Assembly: GCA_038124905.1 (NCBI GenBank)
Contig: JAYPCW010000008.1
Coordinates: 1-31,411 of the forward strand
From: ATZT02 sp038124905
GTDB taxonomy: Bacteria; Actinomycetota; Actinomycetes; S36-B12; UBA5976
Length of the DNA: 31,411 nt
Direction of reading: 5' to 3'
The position numbers and the translations under genes were made by a program. Shown here piece after piece: positions 16,122 through 23,765 of the stretch (the first letter of the stretch is position 1; each line of letters opens with the position of its first letter). Below the pieces are notes generated by a model that was not told the DNA's origin, did not search any database, and worked only from the letters and a program-made list of their open reading frames with translations.

Positions 16122-17108
16122 TTGAGCAGTAAATCATTACTAATTTCTGGAACAGAAGAGTTGTTGGTAGATCGAGAAATTAATACAAGCTATCAAGCTC
16201 TAAAAAATAAATTTGAAGATCTTGAAAAAGTTCAAATAAACGTTAGTGACGATGACGCTTGGTCCAGATTTTTAGAAGCTAGCTCGCCGAGCCTATTTGG
16301 TGGCATAAAGTTAGTAATTTTGGATAACTTAAATATTGCAGAAGACAAAATTAATAGTAATTTTGTCACTTTTTTAAAGAATACAGACTTTGATGAGTTA
16401 GAAGATTATTACTTGATCATGATTCACCGCGGAGGTACGGGCGGTGCAGGAATTCTAAAAGCCATTAGAAATGCCCAAGTTCGTGAATTGAAGATTGATA
16501 AGTTTAAAAAAAGTGAAGATTATGAAAGTTGGATTAAAGGTGAATTTAGATCTAAAAAACGAAAAATTACAGATGAGGCTGTGACAATTTTAAAATCTGC
16601 AATTGGTGAGGACTTGCGAGAGCTAGCCGCAGCAGTATCTCAACTTGCTACCGATGTGGTAAATGATCCAATTACTGAGATCGATGTCTTGCAGTACTAC
16701 CAAGGAGTGGCTGAGATCCGTAGCTATGAGATTGCTGATGCAATATTAAATAAGAAAACTGCAAAGGCGCTAAATTTGCTTTATGCTTCTTTGGAGCAAG
16801 ATCCAAATTCTGCAATACCCATAGTTAGCTCTATTTCTTCAAATGTTAGATATTTAGTAAGAATTGCTGGAGCACCCAAAGGCATGGGTGACGTAGATAT
16901 TGCCAAAGAGTTAGCGATAAACCCATTTCGCATTAAATTTTTAAGAAATTATTTAAAGAATTGGACACCAAAAAAACTGGCAGACGCCACAATTGAATTA
17001 TCAAAAGTGGACGCCTCACTTAAAGCGGGGCTAGCGGGGAACTATCTAGATTCAGCGCAAAAAAGATTTTTATTAGAGCACACTGTTAGAAGCATGTGTA
17101 CGAATTAA
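16122..17108 (+). CDS. holA: DNA polymerase III subunit delta
   Basis: The delta subunit opens the beta sliding clamp in the clamp-loader complex. The 328-residue protein shows the weakly conserved HolA layout: an N-terminal AAA-like fold starting LLISGTEELLVDREI, LFGGIKLVILDNLNI in the position of the clamp-interaction region, then GEDLRELAAAVSQLATDVV and EIRSYEIADAIL. The C-terminal collar part has FRIKFLRNYLKNW. It starts with TTG directly after the comEC stop, with only a purine-rich GAAGAAAGAAAA stretch upstream. comEA-comEC-holA followed by rpsT on the other strand is a well-known actinobacterial order, which backs the assignment. Its stop lies three bases from the rpsT stop (convergent genes). 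Confidence 0.9.
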   Translation: MSSKSLLISGTEELLVDREINTSYQALKNKFEDLEKVQINVSDDDAWSRFLEASSPSLFGGIKLVILDNLNIAEDKINSNFVTFLKNTDFDELEDYYLIMIHRGGTGGAGILKAIRNAQVRELKIDKFKKSEDYESWIKGEFRSKKRKITDEAVTILKSAIGEDLRELAAAVSQLATDVVNDPITEIDVLQYYQGVAEIRSYEIADAILNKKTAKALNLLYASLEQDPNSAIPIVSSISSNVRYLVRIAGAPKGMGDVDIAKELAINPFRIKFLRNYLKNWTPKKLADATIELSKVDASLKAGLAGNYLDSAQKRFLLEHTVRSMCTN

Positions 17109-17111
17109 AAG

Positions 17112-17375
17112 TTATTTTTTTGCTTTAGACGCTTTTTTCGCAACAGCCGATTTGCGATTAGCAGCCTGATTTTTATGGATGACACCTTTAGCTGCCGCTT
17201 TATCTAGCTGACGGCCAACTTCTTGGGCCATCTTTTGAAGATTATCTTCACCTTTTGCTGCAGCTTCATTGAATTTTTTTATTGCTGATTTTAAAGATGA
17301 ATCTACTGACTTATTTCGCTGTTGAGCCTTTTGATTTTGGCGGTTGCGCTTAATTTGCGACTTGATATTCGCCAC
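17112..17375 (-). CDS. rpsT: Small ribosomal subunit protein bS20
   Basis: This 87-residue primary 16S rRNA-binding protein of the 30S subunit is the only clear minus-strand gene in the window. The mature start is the GTG at 17375, giving (M)ANIKSQIKRNRQNQKAQQ, the family N-terminus. The open frame continues upstream to 17498, but that part has no S20 similarity. The C-terminus is lysine/alanine-rich (HKNQAANRKSAVAKKASK). It faces holA tail to tail with three bases between the stops, and it is divergent from lepA across 107 bases. S20 is often autoregulated; the GTG start with a weak ribosome-binding site fits but does not prove that. Confidence 0.96.
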   Translation of the reverse strand: MANIKSQIKRNRQNQKAQQRNKSVDSSLKSAIKKFNEAAAKGEDNLQKMAQEVGRQLDKAAAKGVIHKNQAANRKSAVAKKASKAKK

Positions 17376-17409
17376 GGGTTGCACATCACTTTCTGTAATT
17401 CGGGGTCGG

Positions 17410-17425
17410 TTAGGTCGACTCCTAA
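17410..17425. promoter_or_regulatory. Dyad in the rpsT-lepA divergent region
   Basis: TTAGG (17410-17414) and CCTAA (17421-17425) form a short dyad around TCGACT in the shared 107-base upstream region of rpsT (minus) and lepA (plus). A GGTTAG word occurs on both sides. Promoters for both genes should lie here, but I see no box pair strong enough to name. The dyad could be an operator or chance. Confidence 0.2.
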
Positions 17426-17482
17426 GGTTAGCGCCTGGCCTGCCGTTACAAGCAAGCGAGCCCCAGAACGATAATTGGGCAA

Positions 17483-19324
17483 GTGAATACGACTTCAAAT
17501 TCTGCCGGGAGCACTGCCCCTGAGTTAATTAGGAATTTTTGCATAATTGCACATATTGATCATGGCAAGTCAACTTTGGCTGATCGAATGCTGCAGCTAA
17601 CAGGGGTGGTAGATGAAAGGAGTATGCGGGCTCAATATCTAGATCGCATGGATATTGAACGCGAAAGAGGCATCACCATTAAGTCTCAAGCTGTTCGCTT
17701 ACCTTGGAGAGGTATTGATCAAAAAAATTATGTCTTAAATTTGATTGATACTCCTGGTCACGTTGATTTTACTTACGAAGTGAGCCGGTCTCTGGAGGCT
17801 TGCGAAGGAGCGATCCTTTTAGTTGATGCAGCTCAAGGAATTGAAGCACAAACCTTAGCCAACTTATATTTAGCGATGGAGAATGATCTGGTAATCATTC
17901 CGGTATTGAACAAAATTGATTTACCAGCAGCACAGCCTGAAAAGTACGCACAAGAATTAGCAAAGTTAGTAGGTTGCAATCCAGAAGATGTTTTGCGAGT
18001 TAGTGCTAAAACTGGAGAAGGCGTTAAAGAATTAATAGATCTGATTGTGGTTGAGGTTCCTGCGCCAACGGGTAAAGCTGAGGCACCGGCACGAGCCTTA
18101 ATATTTGACTCGGTCTATGACTCTTATCGCGGGGTAGTTACCTATGTGAGAGTTGTAGATGGAAAATTAAATCCAAGACAACGAATCAAAATGATGTCTA
18201 GTGGTGCTAGTCATGAACTTTTAGAAATTGGTGTCATCTCGCCAGAACCAAAAGCTACAGCTGGTTTGGGTGTAGGTGAAGTGGGGTACTTAATTACCGG
18301 AGTTAAAGACGTAAGGCAATCAAGAGTGGGCGACACCGTTACCGATTACTCAAAGCCTGCTACCGAACCTTTAGCCGGCTTTCGCGACCCGAAACCTATG
18401 GTCTTTGCGGGACTTTATCCAATAGATGGAAGCGAATATCCATTATTGCGTGATGCCTTAGACAAACTGCAATTAAATGATGCGGCTTTAGTTTATGAGC
18501 CAGAAACTTCGGCAGCTTTAGGATTTGGATTTCGTTGCGGATTTTTAGGTCTTTTGCATTTAGAAATTGTCAGAGAGAGATTAGAGCGAGAATTTAATTT
18601 ATCTTTAATTTCGACCGCTCCAAATGTGGAGTATCGGGTAATTATGGAAGATAAAACAGAGAAAGAAGTCACAAATCCCAGTGAGTTTCCTGCAGGCAAG
18701 GTCAGCGAAATTTATGAGCCGATTGTAAAAGCGACGATAATTACCCCTAGCGAATACATAGGCTCAGTAATGGAGCTAGCCCAAGAGCGACGCGGCAACA
18801 TGTTAAATATGGATTATTTATCAGAGGAGCGCGTGGAGCTAAGGTACACAATTCCTCTAGCTGAGATCGTTTTTGATTTTTTTGATCAATTAAAATCCCG
18901 CACCCGTGGTTACGCTTCGTTGGATTATGAGCCAGCTGGGGAGCAGTACTCTGATTTAGTAAAAGTTGACATCCTGCTACAGGCAGAAGCGGTAGATGCT
19001 TTCAGTGCAATCGTTCACAAAGATAAGGCTTATCAATATGGTGTAGAAATGACGAAAAGACTTAAGGATTTGATTCCCAGACAACAATTTGAAGTGCCCA
19101 TCCAGGCAGCAATTGGTTCGCGGGTAATAGCCAGGGAAAACATTAGAGCCATGCGTAAAGATGTTTTAGCAAAATGTTATGGCGGTGACATCAGTAGAAA
19201 GCGAAAATTGCTAGAAAAGCAAAAAGAGGGCAAGAAGCGAATGAAGATGGTGGGCCGTGTAGAAGTTCCACAAGAAGCATTCGTGGCAGCTTTGAAGACT
19301 AACAATGAAACAACTTCAAAATAA
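17483..19324 (+). CDS. lepA: Elongation factor 4 (LepA)
   Basis: LepA is a ribosome-binding translational GTPase implicated in back-translocation and 30S maturation. The 613 residues contain G1 AHIDHGKST (23-31), the switch region RERGITIKSQAVRL, G3 DTPGHVDF, G4 NKID, EF-G-like domains II, III and V, and the LepA-specific C-terminal domain with KCYGGDISRKRKLLEKQKEG. Length is normal. The GTG start at 17483 gives a 16-residue lead before the G domain; the ribosome-binding site is weak. It is divergent from rpsT, as in other Actinobacteria, and overlaps hemW by 20 bases. Confidence 0.97.
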   Translation: MNTTSNSAGSTAPELIRNFCIIAHIDHGKSTLADRMLQLTGVVDERSMRAQYLDRMDIERERGITIKSQAVRLPWRGIDQKNYVLNLIDTPGHVDFTYEVSRSLEACEGAILLVDAAQGIEAQTLANLYLAMENDLVIIPVLNKIDLPAAQPEKYAQELAKLVGCNPEDVLRVSAKTGEGVKELIDLIVVEVPAPTGKAEAPARALIFDSVYDSYRGVVTYVRVVDGKLNPRQRIKMMSSGASHELLEIGVISPEPKATAGLGVGEVGYLITGVKDVRQSRVGDTVTDYSKPATEPLAGFRDPKPMVFAGLYPIDGSEYPLLRDALDKLQLNDAALVYEPETSAALGFGFRCGFLGLLHLEIVRERLEREFNLSLISTAPNVEYRVIMEDKTEKEVTNPSEFPAGKVSEIYEPIVKATIITPSEYIGSVMELAQERRGNMLNMDYLSEERVELRYTIPLAEIVFDFFDQLKSRTRGYASLDYEPAGEQYSDLVKVDILLQAEAVDAFSAIVHKDKAYQYGVEMTKRLKDLIPRQQFEVPIQAAIGSRVIARENIRAMRKDVLAKCYGGDISRKRKLLEKQKEGKKRMKMVGRVEVPQEAFVAALKTNNETTSK

Positions 19325-20444
19325 CGCTTCAGCTTTTGGGCTTTATGTTCATGTACCTTTTTGTACAGTCCGCTGCGGTTACTGTGATTTTAATACTTAT
19401 ACCCCCAGTGAACTTGAACAAGCTGATGCAATTGATGTCTGGGCACAAGCGCTAATTAGTGAAATTACATATTCATTAGAAAAATTCCCTAAAAGTCAAG
19501 TTGTTGAAACAATTTTCTTTGGAGGCGGAACGCCCTCATTACTTCCGTTAAACAATCTTGAGCAAATTTTCTCAAAATTAAATCACAGCTTCATCTTTTC
19601 AGAAAATATTGAGATAACACTTGAAGCTAACCCCGATACACTTTCAAGTTCAAAGATTCGGGCTTGGAAAGATTTTGGAATCAATCGAATTTCACTTGGC
19701 GTTCAGAGTACCGATAAAAAAGTACTACAAATTTTGGACAGAACGCACAATCCTGAGAATGTTAAGAATTCGGTTGAGTTATTGAAAAATGGTGGCATCC
19801 ACAATTTTAGTCTTGATTTGATTTATGGAACTCCTGGTGAAACATTGGATTCTTGGAGTTCCTCAGTCGAATCACTTGTCGAATTTGACCCCCCTCATGT
19901 TTCTGCCTATGCGCTCACCGTTGAGCCGGGAACTGCTTTGTTTAGAAAAGTTAATAATAAAGAAATTAATAATATAAGTTCAGATGATCAGGCTGATAAA
20001 TATTTAATAGCCAATGATATTTTGGAGAAAAATAATTTAGCTTGGTATGAAATATCTAATTGGGCAATACCTGGTCATGAATGTCGACACAACTTGCTCT
20101 ATTGGAATAATCAAAACTGGTGGGGTTATGGCCCAGGAGCGCACTCACACATAGATGGCAAGCGTTGGTGGAATGTTAAACATCCGGCTAATTATGCAAA
20201 AAAATTAATTAATGAGAAAAGTGCAATAGCAGATTTTGAAACTTTAAGTTTTGATCAAAAAAATTTGGAGCAGACGATGCTTTTGATGAGACTTAGAGGA
20301 TCAGATTTAAGAAAATTGGCTCCTGCTGCGACACTGTCGGAGTGGGAGAACTTGAATTATGTTTCGAGCGGATCAAATAATTTAGAGTTGACGCCAAAGG
20401 GTCGATTACTCTTAGATTCCCTGATTGCTCACATAACCCCTTGA
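19305..20444 (+). CDS. hemW: HemW-type radical SAM protein (heme chaperone; formerly HemN-like)
   Basis: HemW binds heme and a 4Fe-4S cluster and is proposed to deliver heme to respiratory enzymes. It is often misannotated as oxygen-independent coproporphyrinogen oxidase. The 379 residues have the cluster motif VPFCTVRCGYCDF with C20, C24 and C27, ETIFFGGGTPSLL, the SAM-domain NRISLGVQS, and the family signature HNLLYWNNQNWWGYGPGAHS near residue 270. The C27-D-F form without the extra cysteine of true HemN supports HemW. The ATG lies inside the last codons of lepA, and its stop is four bases before the CIRCE element. The lepA-hemW-hrcA-dnaJ order is common in Gram-positives. Confidence 0.93.
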   Translation: MKQLQNNASAFGLYVHVPFCTVRCGYCDFNTYTPSELEQADAIDVWAQALISEITYSLEKFPKSQVVETIFFGGGTPSLLPLNNLEQIFSKLNHSFIFSENIEITLEANPDTLSSSKIRAWKDFGINRISLGVQSTDKKVLQILDRTHNPENVKNSVELLKNGGIHNFSLDLIYGTPGETLDSWSSSVESLVEFDPPHVSAYALTVEPGTALFRKVNNKEINNISSDDQADKYLIANDILEKNNLAWYEISNWAIPGHECRHNLLYWNNQNWWGYGPGAHSHIDGKRWWNVKHPANYAKKLINEKSAIADFETLSFDQKNLEQTMLLMRLRGSDLRKLAPAATLSEWENLNYVSSGSNNLELTPKGRLLLDSLIAHITP

Positions 20445-20447
20445 AAA

Positions 20448-20474
20448 TTGGCACTCAAATTTGAAGAGTGCTAA
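20448..20474 (+). promoter_or_regulatory. CIRCE element (HrcA operator)
   Basis: TTGGCACTC-N9-GAGTGCTAA matches the CIRCE consensus TTAGCACTC-N9-GAGTGCTAA with a single change (A to G at the third base). It sits 20 bases before the hrcA start, so HrcA should repress its own hrcA-dnaJ transcript and release it on heat shock. TTGGCA at the left end and TAATCT (20472-20477) at the right end, 18 bases apart, look like -35 and -10 boxes, so the operator may be embedded in the promoter. Confidence 0.95.
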
Positions 20475-20493
20475 TCTTTAGCCGGAGTAACTT

Positions 20494-21510
20494 ATGGCAG
20501 AAGATAGAAAATTTGCAGTTTTACAAGCGATAATCAACGATTATGTCGCTACAGAAGAACCAGTGGGTTCAAAAGCTTTAGTTGAGCGACACAATTTAAG
20601 AGTTTCTCCAGCGACCATTCGAAATGATATGGCACTTTTAGAAGAAGAGGGTTTAATCGTCCAGCCCCATACCAGCGCTGGGCGAATTCCTACCGAGCAA
20701 GGTTATAGATATTTTGTAGACAGATTAAATGAAGTTCGCGCATTGTCTGCTGCCGAGCAAAGTGCAATTTCTAAGTTTCTCTCTGGTGCGGTAGATCTAG
20801 ATGATGTTATGCAAAGAACCGTACGTCTTTTAGCGCAAATGACCGGGCAAGTAGCTCTAGTCAAATATCCATCTTTAGCAAAATCGATCTTGCGTCACTT
20901 TGATTTAGTTCTCTTAAATGAAAAAAGAGTAATGATTATGTTAGTGGCTAATACCGGCAGATTAGAACAGTCTGTTCTAGAGACACAAGAAAATATCTCA
21001 GCTGAATTTATCGAAACCTTAAAACAAAAAATTAAAGGATTAATTCTCAACAAAAAATTTAGTGAAATTGGAAATGACTTAAAAGATTTATCCTTGAAAT
21101 TTAGTAAAGCAGAACAAGCATTTGTAGAAAGTATTACCGAGCTGGTTATAGATACGGCAATTGAACCTGAGGAGAGACGGATTGCTGTTGGTGGAGCAGG
21201 AAACCTGGTTAGATTGGATGCTGAGTTCAGTAAAGCCTTACTACCGGTGCTAGATCAGATTGAAGAAAATGTGGTGCTATTAAAGCTATTAGGTGAACTT
21301 TCGAGTGCACAAGATCTTAAAGTAAGTATTGGTAGCGAAAATAAACTTGAAAACTTAAGAGCAGCGAGCGTGATTAGTAGTGGATACTCTAGTAAAGAAG
21401 TGATTTCACAATTGGGAGTTGTCGGTCCAACTAGAATGGATTATCCAAATACAATTAGCAGTGTTACCGCGATTGCACGTTATTTGGAAAAGATTTTATC
21501 GAATGGTTAA
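20494..21510 (+). CDS. hrcA: Heat-inducible transcription repressor HrcA
   Basis: HrcA binds CIRCE and represses chaperone genes; GroEL helps keep it active. The 338-residue protein has an N-terminal winged helix with the signature EEPVGSKALVERHNLRVSPA and TIRNDMALLEEEGLIVQPHT, followed by SAGRIPTEQGYRYFVD. The ligand-like GAF-related core and C-terminal part follow, with GVVGPTRMDYPNTISSVTAI. The ATG has GGAG at 20484-20487, six bases upstream. The CIRCE site directly in front gives autoregulation. dnaJ follows after seven bases. Confidence 0.97.
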   Translation: MAEDRKFAVLQAIINDYVATEEPVGSKALVERHNLRVSPATIRNDMALLEEEGLIVQPHTSAGRIPTEQGYRYFVDRLNEVRALSAAEQSAISKFLSGAVDLDDVMQRTVRLLAQMTGQVALVKYPSLAKSILRHFDLVLLNEKRVMIMLVANTGRLEQSVLETQENISAEFIETLKQKIKGLILNKKFSEIGNDLKDLSLKFSKAEQAFVESITELVIDTAIEPEERRIAVGGAGNLVRLDAEFSKALLPVLDQIEENVVLLKLLGELSSAQDLKVSIGSENKLENLRAASVISSGYSSKEVISQLGVVGPTRMDYPNTISSVTAIARYLEKILSNG

Positions 21511-21517
21511 GGCTTGA

Positions 21518-22633
21518 ATGGCTAGAGATTATTATGAAGTACTAGGGGTAGCAAATGATGCGTCTGGCGAAGAAATTAAAAGAGCTTATAGAAAACTTGC
21601 CAGAGAACTACATCCAGATTTAAATCCAGACCCAACAGCTGCTGAAAAATTCAAAGAAGTTACAACTGCGTATGAAACTTTAAGTGATGATCAAAAAAGA
21701 AGAATGTACGATCTAGGTTTTTCGGGAAGCACAGGAAGCAGCGGTGGTTTTGGATTTGGTGGTTTAGGTGATTTTGTTGACGCTTTCTTTGGTCAAACTA
21801 CCCAAAGGGGGCCAAGATCCAGATCTAGACGTGGTCAAGATGCCTTAATAGAAATAGATCTTGAGTTAGCCGAAGCGTTTTCGGGAATTACCAAAGATAT
21901 AACTGTAGAAACAGCGGTTGTTTGTCCAAATTGCGATGGAGCTTGCACTGCTCCTGGCACGAATCCCACAACTTGTTCGATGTGTAAAGGCCGGGGTGAT
22001 GTACAGACAGTTCAAAGATCACTTTTAGGGCAAGTTGTAAGCAGTAGACCTTGTCCGCAATGCGCAGGGTACGGAACAGTTTTAACTTCGCCGTGTGCAG
22101 ATTGTGCCGGCGAAGGAAGGGTCAGAACCAGAAAAACTATTACTGCCAAGATACCTGCTGGTGTTGATAACGGAACAAGAATTCAGCTAGTCGGGCAAGG
22201 TGAAGTAGGGCCAGGCGGTGGAGAATCTGGGGATTTGTATTTAGAAATTAATTTAATTCCACACAAGACATTTCATAGGGTCGGCGATGATTTGCAGTGT
22301 GTAATCAATTTACCAATGACTGCGGCAATTTTAGGTACGAGTTTTACTTTACAAACCCTAGAGGGCGATGAAGAAATTTCTATCAAGCCAGGCACCCAAT
22401 CTGGCACAGTATTAAATCTAAAAGGTAAGGGAATGCCAAGAGTCAGGCGCGATTCGCGTGGAGATTTATTGATCGAAATACTGGTAGCAACTCCAACAAA
22501 TCTAGACGCCGCTCAACGTAAAATTATTGAAGAATTAGCAAGTCTTCGTAATGAAACTGCCATCGAATTTAAACCAGAAGAAATTACAAAAACTTCTTTT
22601 TTTGGGCGGTTAAAAGACGCTTTTAGCCGATGA
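21518..22633 (+). CDS. dnaJ: Chaperone DnaJ (type I)
   Basis: DnaJ delivers unfolded proteins to DnaK and stimulates its ATPase. The 371 residues have the J domain with HPD at 32-34, a Gly/Phe region at about 70-95 (GFGFGGLGDF), the zinc region at about 135-205 and the C-terminal substrate-binding barrels. The four zinc repeats are CPNCDGAC, CSMCKGRG, CPQCAGYG and CADCAGEG. The first departs from CxxCxGxG at the last glycine. Its place after hrcA marks it as the HrcA-controlled DnaJ (DnaJ2-like); a second copy beside dnaK may exist elsewhere. AAGG at 21509-21512 serves the ATG. The stop overlaps rsmE (ATGA). Confidence 0.97.
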   Translation: MARDYYEVLGVANDASGEEIKRAYRKLARELHPDLNPDPTAAEKFKEVTTAYETLSDDQKRRMYDLGFSGSTGSSGGFGFGGLGDFVDAFFGQTTQRGPRSRSRRGQDALIEIDLELAEAFSGITKDITVETAVVCPNCDGACTAPGTNPTTCSMCKGRGDVQTVQRSLLGQVVSSRPCPQCAGYGTVLTSPCADCAGEGRVRTRKTITAKIPAGVDNGTRIQLVGQGEVGPGGGESGDLYLEINLIPHKTFHRVGDDLQCVINLPMTAAILGTSFTLQTLEGDEEISIKPGTQSGTVLNLKGKGMPRVRRDSRGDLLIEILVATPTNLDAAQRKIIEELASLRNETAIEFKPEEITKTSFFGRLKDAFSR

Positions 22634-23358
22634 AAATGCAGAGCGCATATTTTCTTTCAAATTTTACGCAGGGCGATCAAACAATAACGCTAGATGATAA
22701 AGAATCACATCACGCAATTTCCGTAAGAAGAGTAAAGCTGGGCGAGAAGGTCTATGTAACTAATGGCGAAGGTTTAGTAGCAGCCGGTGAAGTAGTTTCT
22801 ATAAATAAAAAACTTGAAGTTGAAGTTCATAATATCGAGCAGATTTCTAAAACAAAAAAGCAAATTACTGTGCTACAAGCAGTTTTAAAAGGGGACAGAT
22901 CTGATTTCGCTGTTGAATTAATGACTGAAGTCGGAGTGAGTCAGATAGTTTTTTGGTCGGCTGATAGATCAGTGGCAAGAATTGAAGCAAAATCTGAAAA
23001 AGTCTTACAAAGATGGCAGCATCTAGCGGCAGCTGCAACTAAGCAGTCAAGGCAAGCATGGCTCCCGAAGATCTCATACTGTAGAGGGATTGAAGAAGCG
23101 ATCGAACTGTTCAAGGATCATCAAGAGATTTATCTTTTAGATTACGAAGCAAAGGATGCGCTATCGATAGCGAATGAAAGCTCAAGAATACTCTTTATAG
23201 TTGGGCCTGAAGGTGGTTTAACTGAAGATGAAAAAAGTATTTTCACCTCGCACGGAGCAAAATCAATTAACATTGGTAAAACTGTGTTGCGAGGCTCAAC
23301 AGCCGGAGCGGTCGCTGCAGCAGTCGCCTTTAATTTAGCAAGGAGTCAAAATGACTGA
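22630..23358 (+). CDS. rsmE: 16S rRNA (uracil1498-N3)-methyltransferase
   Basis: RsmE methylates U1498 of 16S rRNA using S-adenosylmethionine. The 242-residue SPOUT-fold protein begins with a PUA-like domain (DDKESHHAISVRRVKLGEKV), and the methyltransferase part has QAVLKGDRSDFAVELMTEVG, AAAATKQSRQAWLP, the SAM-binding IVGPEGGLTEDE, and the knot motif TVLRGSTAGAVAAA, in place of the more usual LRTETA. The start is coupled to the dnaJ stop, so it is part of the hrcA operon. Its end overlaps the HIT gene by eight bases. Length is normal. Confidence 0.95.
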   Translation: MKMQSAYFLSNFTQGDQTITLDDKESHHAISVRRVKLGEKVYVTNGEGLVAAGEVVSINKKLEVEVHNIEQISKTKKQITVLQAVLKGDRSDFAVELMTEVGVSQIVFWSADRSVARIEAKSEKVLQRWQHLAAAATKQSRQAWLPKISYCRGIEEAIELFKDHQEIYLLDYEAKDALSIANESSRILFIVGPEGGLTEDEKSIFTSHGAKSINIGKTVLRGSTAGAVAAAVAFNLARSQND

Positions 23359-23692
23359 ATGTATATTTTGTAAAATTGTTGATGATGAAATTGTTGTTGA
23401 AAAAATTTTAGAAAATAATGAATTTGTGGCTTTTTCGGATATTGACCCCAAAGCTCCCATTCACGTATTGGCAATACCAAAAAAGCATTATGAAAACTTC
23501 GCTGAGTTAGCCAAAGCCGATACTGAACTTGCTGGTCGGCTGAACAGATTTATTGCCGAGTTGGCTGACAATTTAGCCTTGTCGGAGGGTTATCGGATTG
23601 TCTTTAATACGGGTAATTGGGGCGGTCAGTCAGTTTTTCACCTGCATGGCCATTTATTAGGGGGCCGGCAAATGTCCTGGCCAGCCGGCTAA
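23351..23692 (+). CDS. HIT-family nucleotide hydrolase (HinT-like)
   Basis: This 113-residue histidine triad protein likely hydrolyses purine nucleoside phosphoramidates such as adenylated amines. It begins TECIFCKIVDDEI, with the CxxC form seen in bacterial HinT. The active-site triad is H97-L-H99-G-H101 in SVFHLHGHLLGGRQMSWP, close to the end. A good AAGGAG (23339-23344) precedes the ATG. It is the last gene before a structured leader and closes the hrcA-dnaJ-rsmE group, an order common in Actinobacteria. The physiological substrate is unknown. Confidence 0.95.
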   Translation: MTECIFCKIVDDEIVVEKILENNEFVAFSDIDPKAPIHVLAIPKKHYENFAELAKADTELAGRLNRFIAELADNLALSEGYRIVFNTGNWGGQSVFHLHGHLLGGRQMSWPAG

Positions 23693-23725
23693 TTGAGTTT
23701 TCCGATAAAGTGTTGGCTCAATTAG
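23689..23725 (+). repeat. Stem-loop between the HIT gene and phoH
   Basis: CTAATTGAG (23689-23697) and CTCAATTAG (23717-23725) form a perfect nine-pair inverted repeat around a 19-base loop. Its left arm contains the stop codon of the HIT gene. The stem is AU-rich and is not followed by a T-run, so it is not a standard terminator. It may protect the upstream mRNA end, act as a processing site, or be part of control of phoH. Confidence 0.6.
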
Positions 23726-23738
23726 TTATCTAGGAGTG

Positions 23739-23765
23739 ATGCGGGCGAACGCCCAGGATGTCTAA
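23739..23765 (+). CDS. Possible upstream ORF of phoH, eight codons
   Basis: An ATG at 23739 preceded by TAGGAG (23731-23736) opens a frame MRANAQDV followed by TAA (23763-23765). This frame ends after, and overlaps, the phoH start codon at 23758. The AGGAG-to-ATG distance is only two bases, which is short. If it is translated, phoH would be coupled to it by termination-reinitiation. Alternatively the same AGGAG serves phoH through the hairpin described in the next entry. Confidence 0.3.
   Translation: MRANAQDV
23743..23754 (+). promoter_or_regulatory. GC hairpin between Shine-Dalgarno and start codon of phoH
   Basis: GGGC-GAAC-GCCC forms a short GC stem with a GAAC tetraloop. The only good Shine-Dalgarno (AGGAG, 23732-23736) is 21 bases before the phoH ATG, too far to work linearly. 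Removing the 12 hairpin bases leaves nine, an ideal distance. The hairpin may therefore position the ribosome, or it may set up translational control. Confidence 0.4.

Noticed and set aside
17376..17498. Extending rpsT upstream to an in-frame ATG at 17498
   Set aside because: The added 41 residues have no S20 similarity and would overlap the lepA start; the GTG at 17375 matches the conserved S20 N-terminus.
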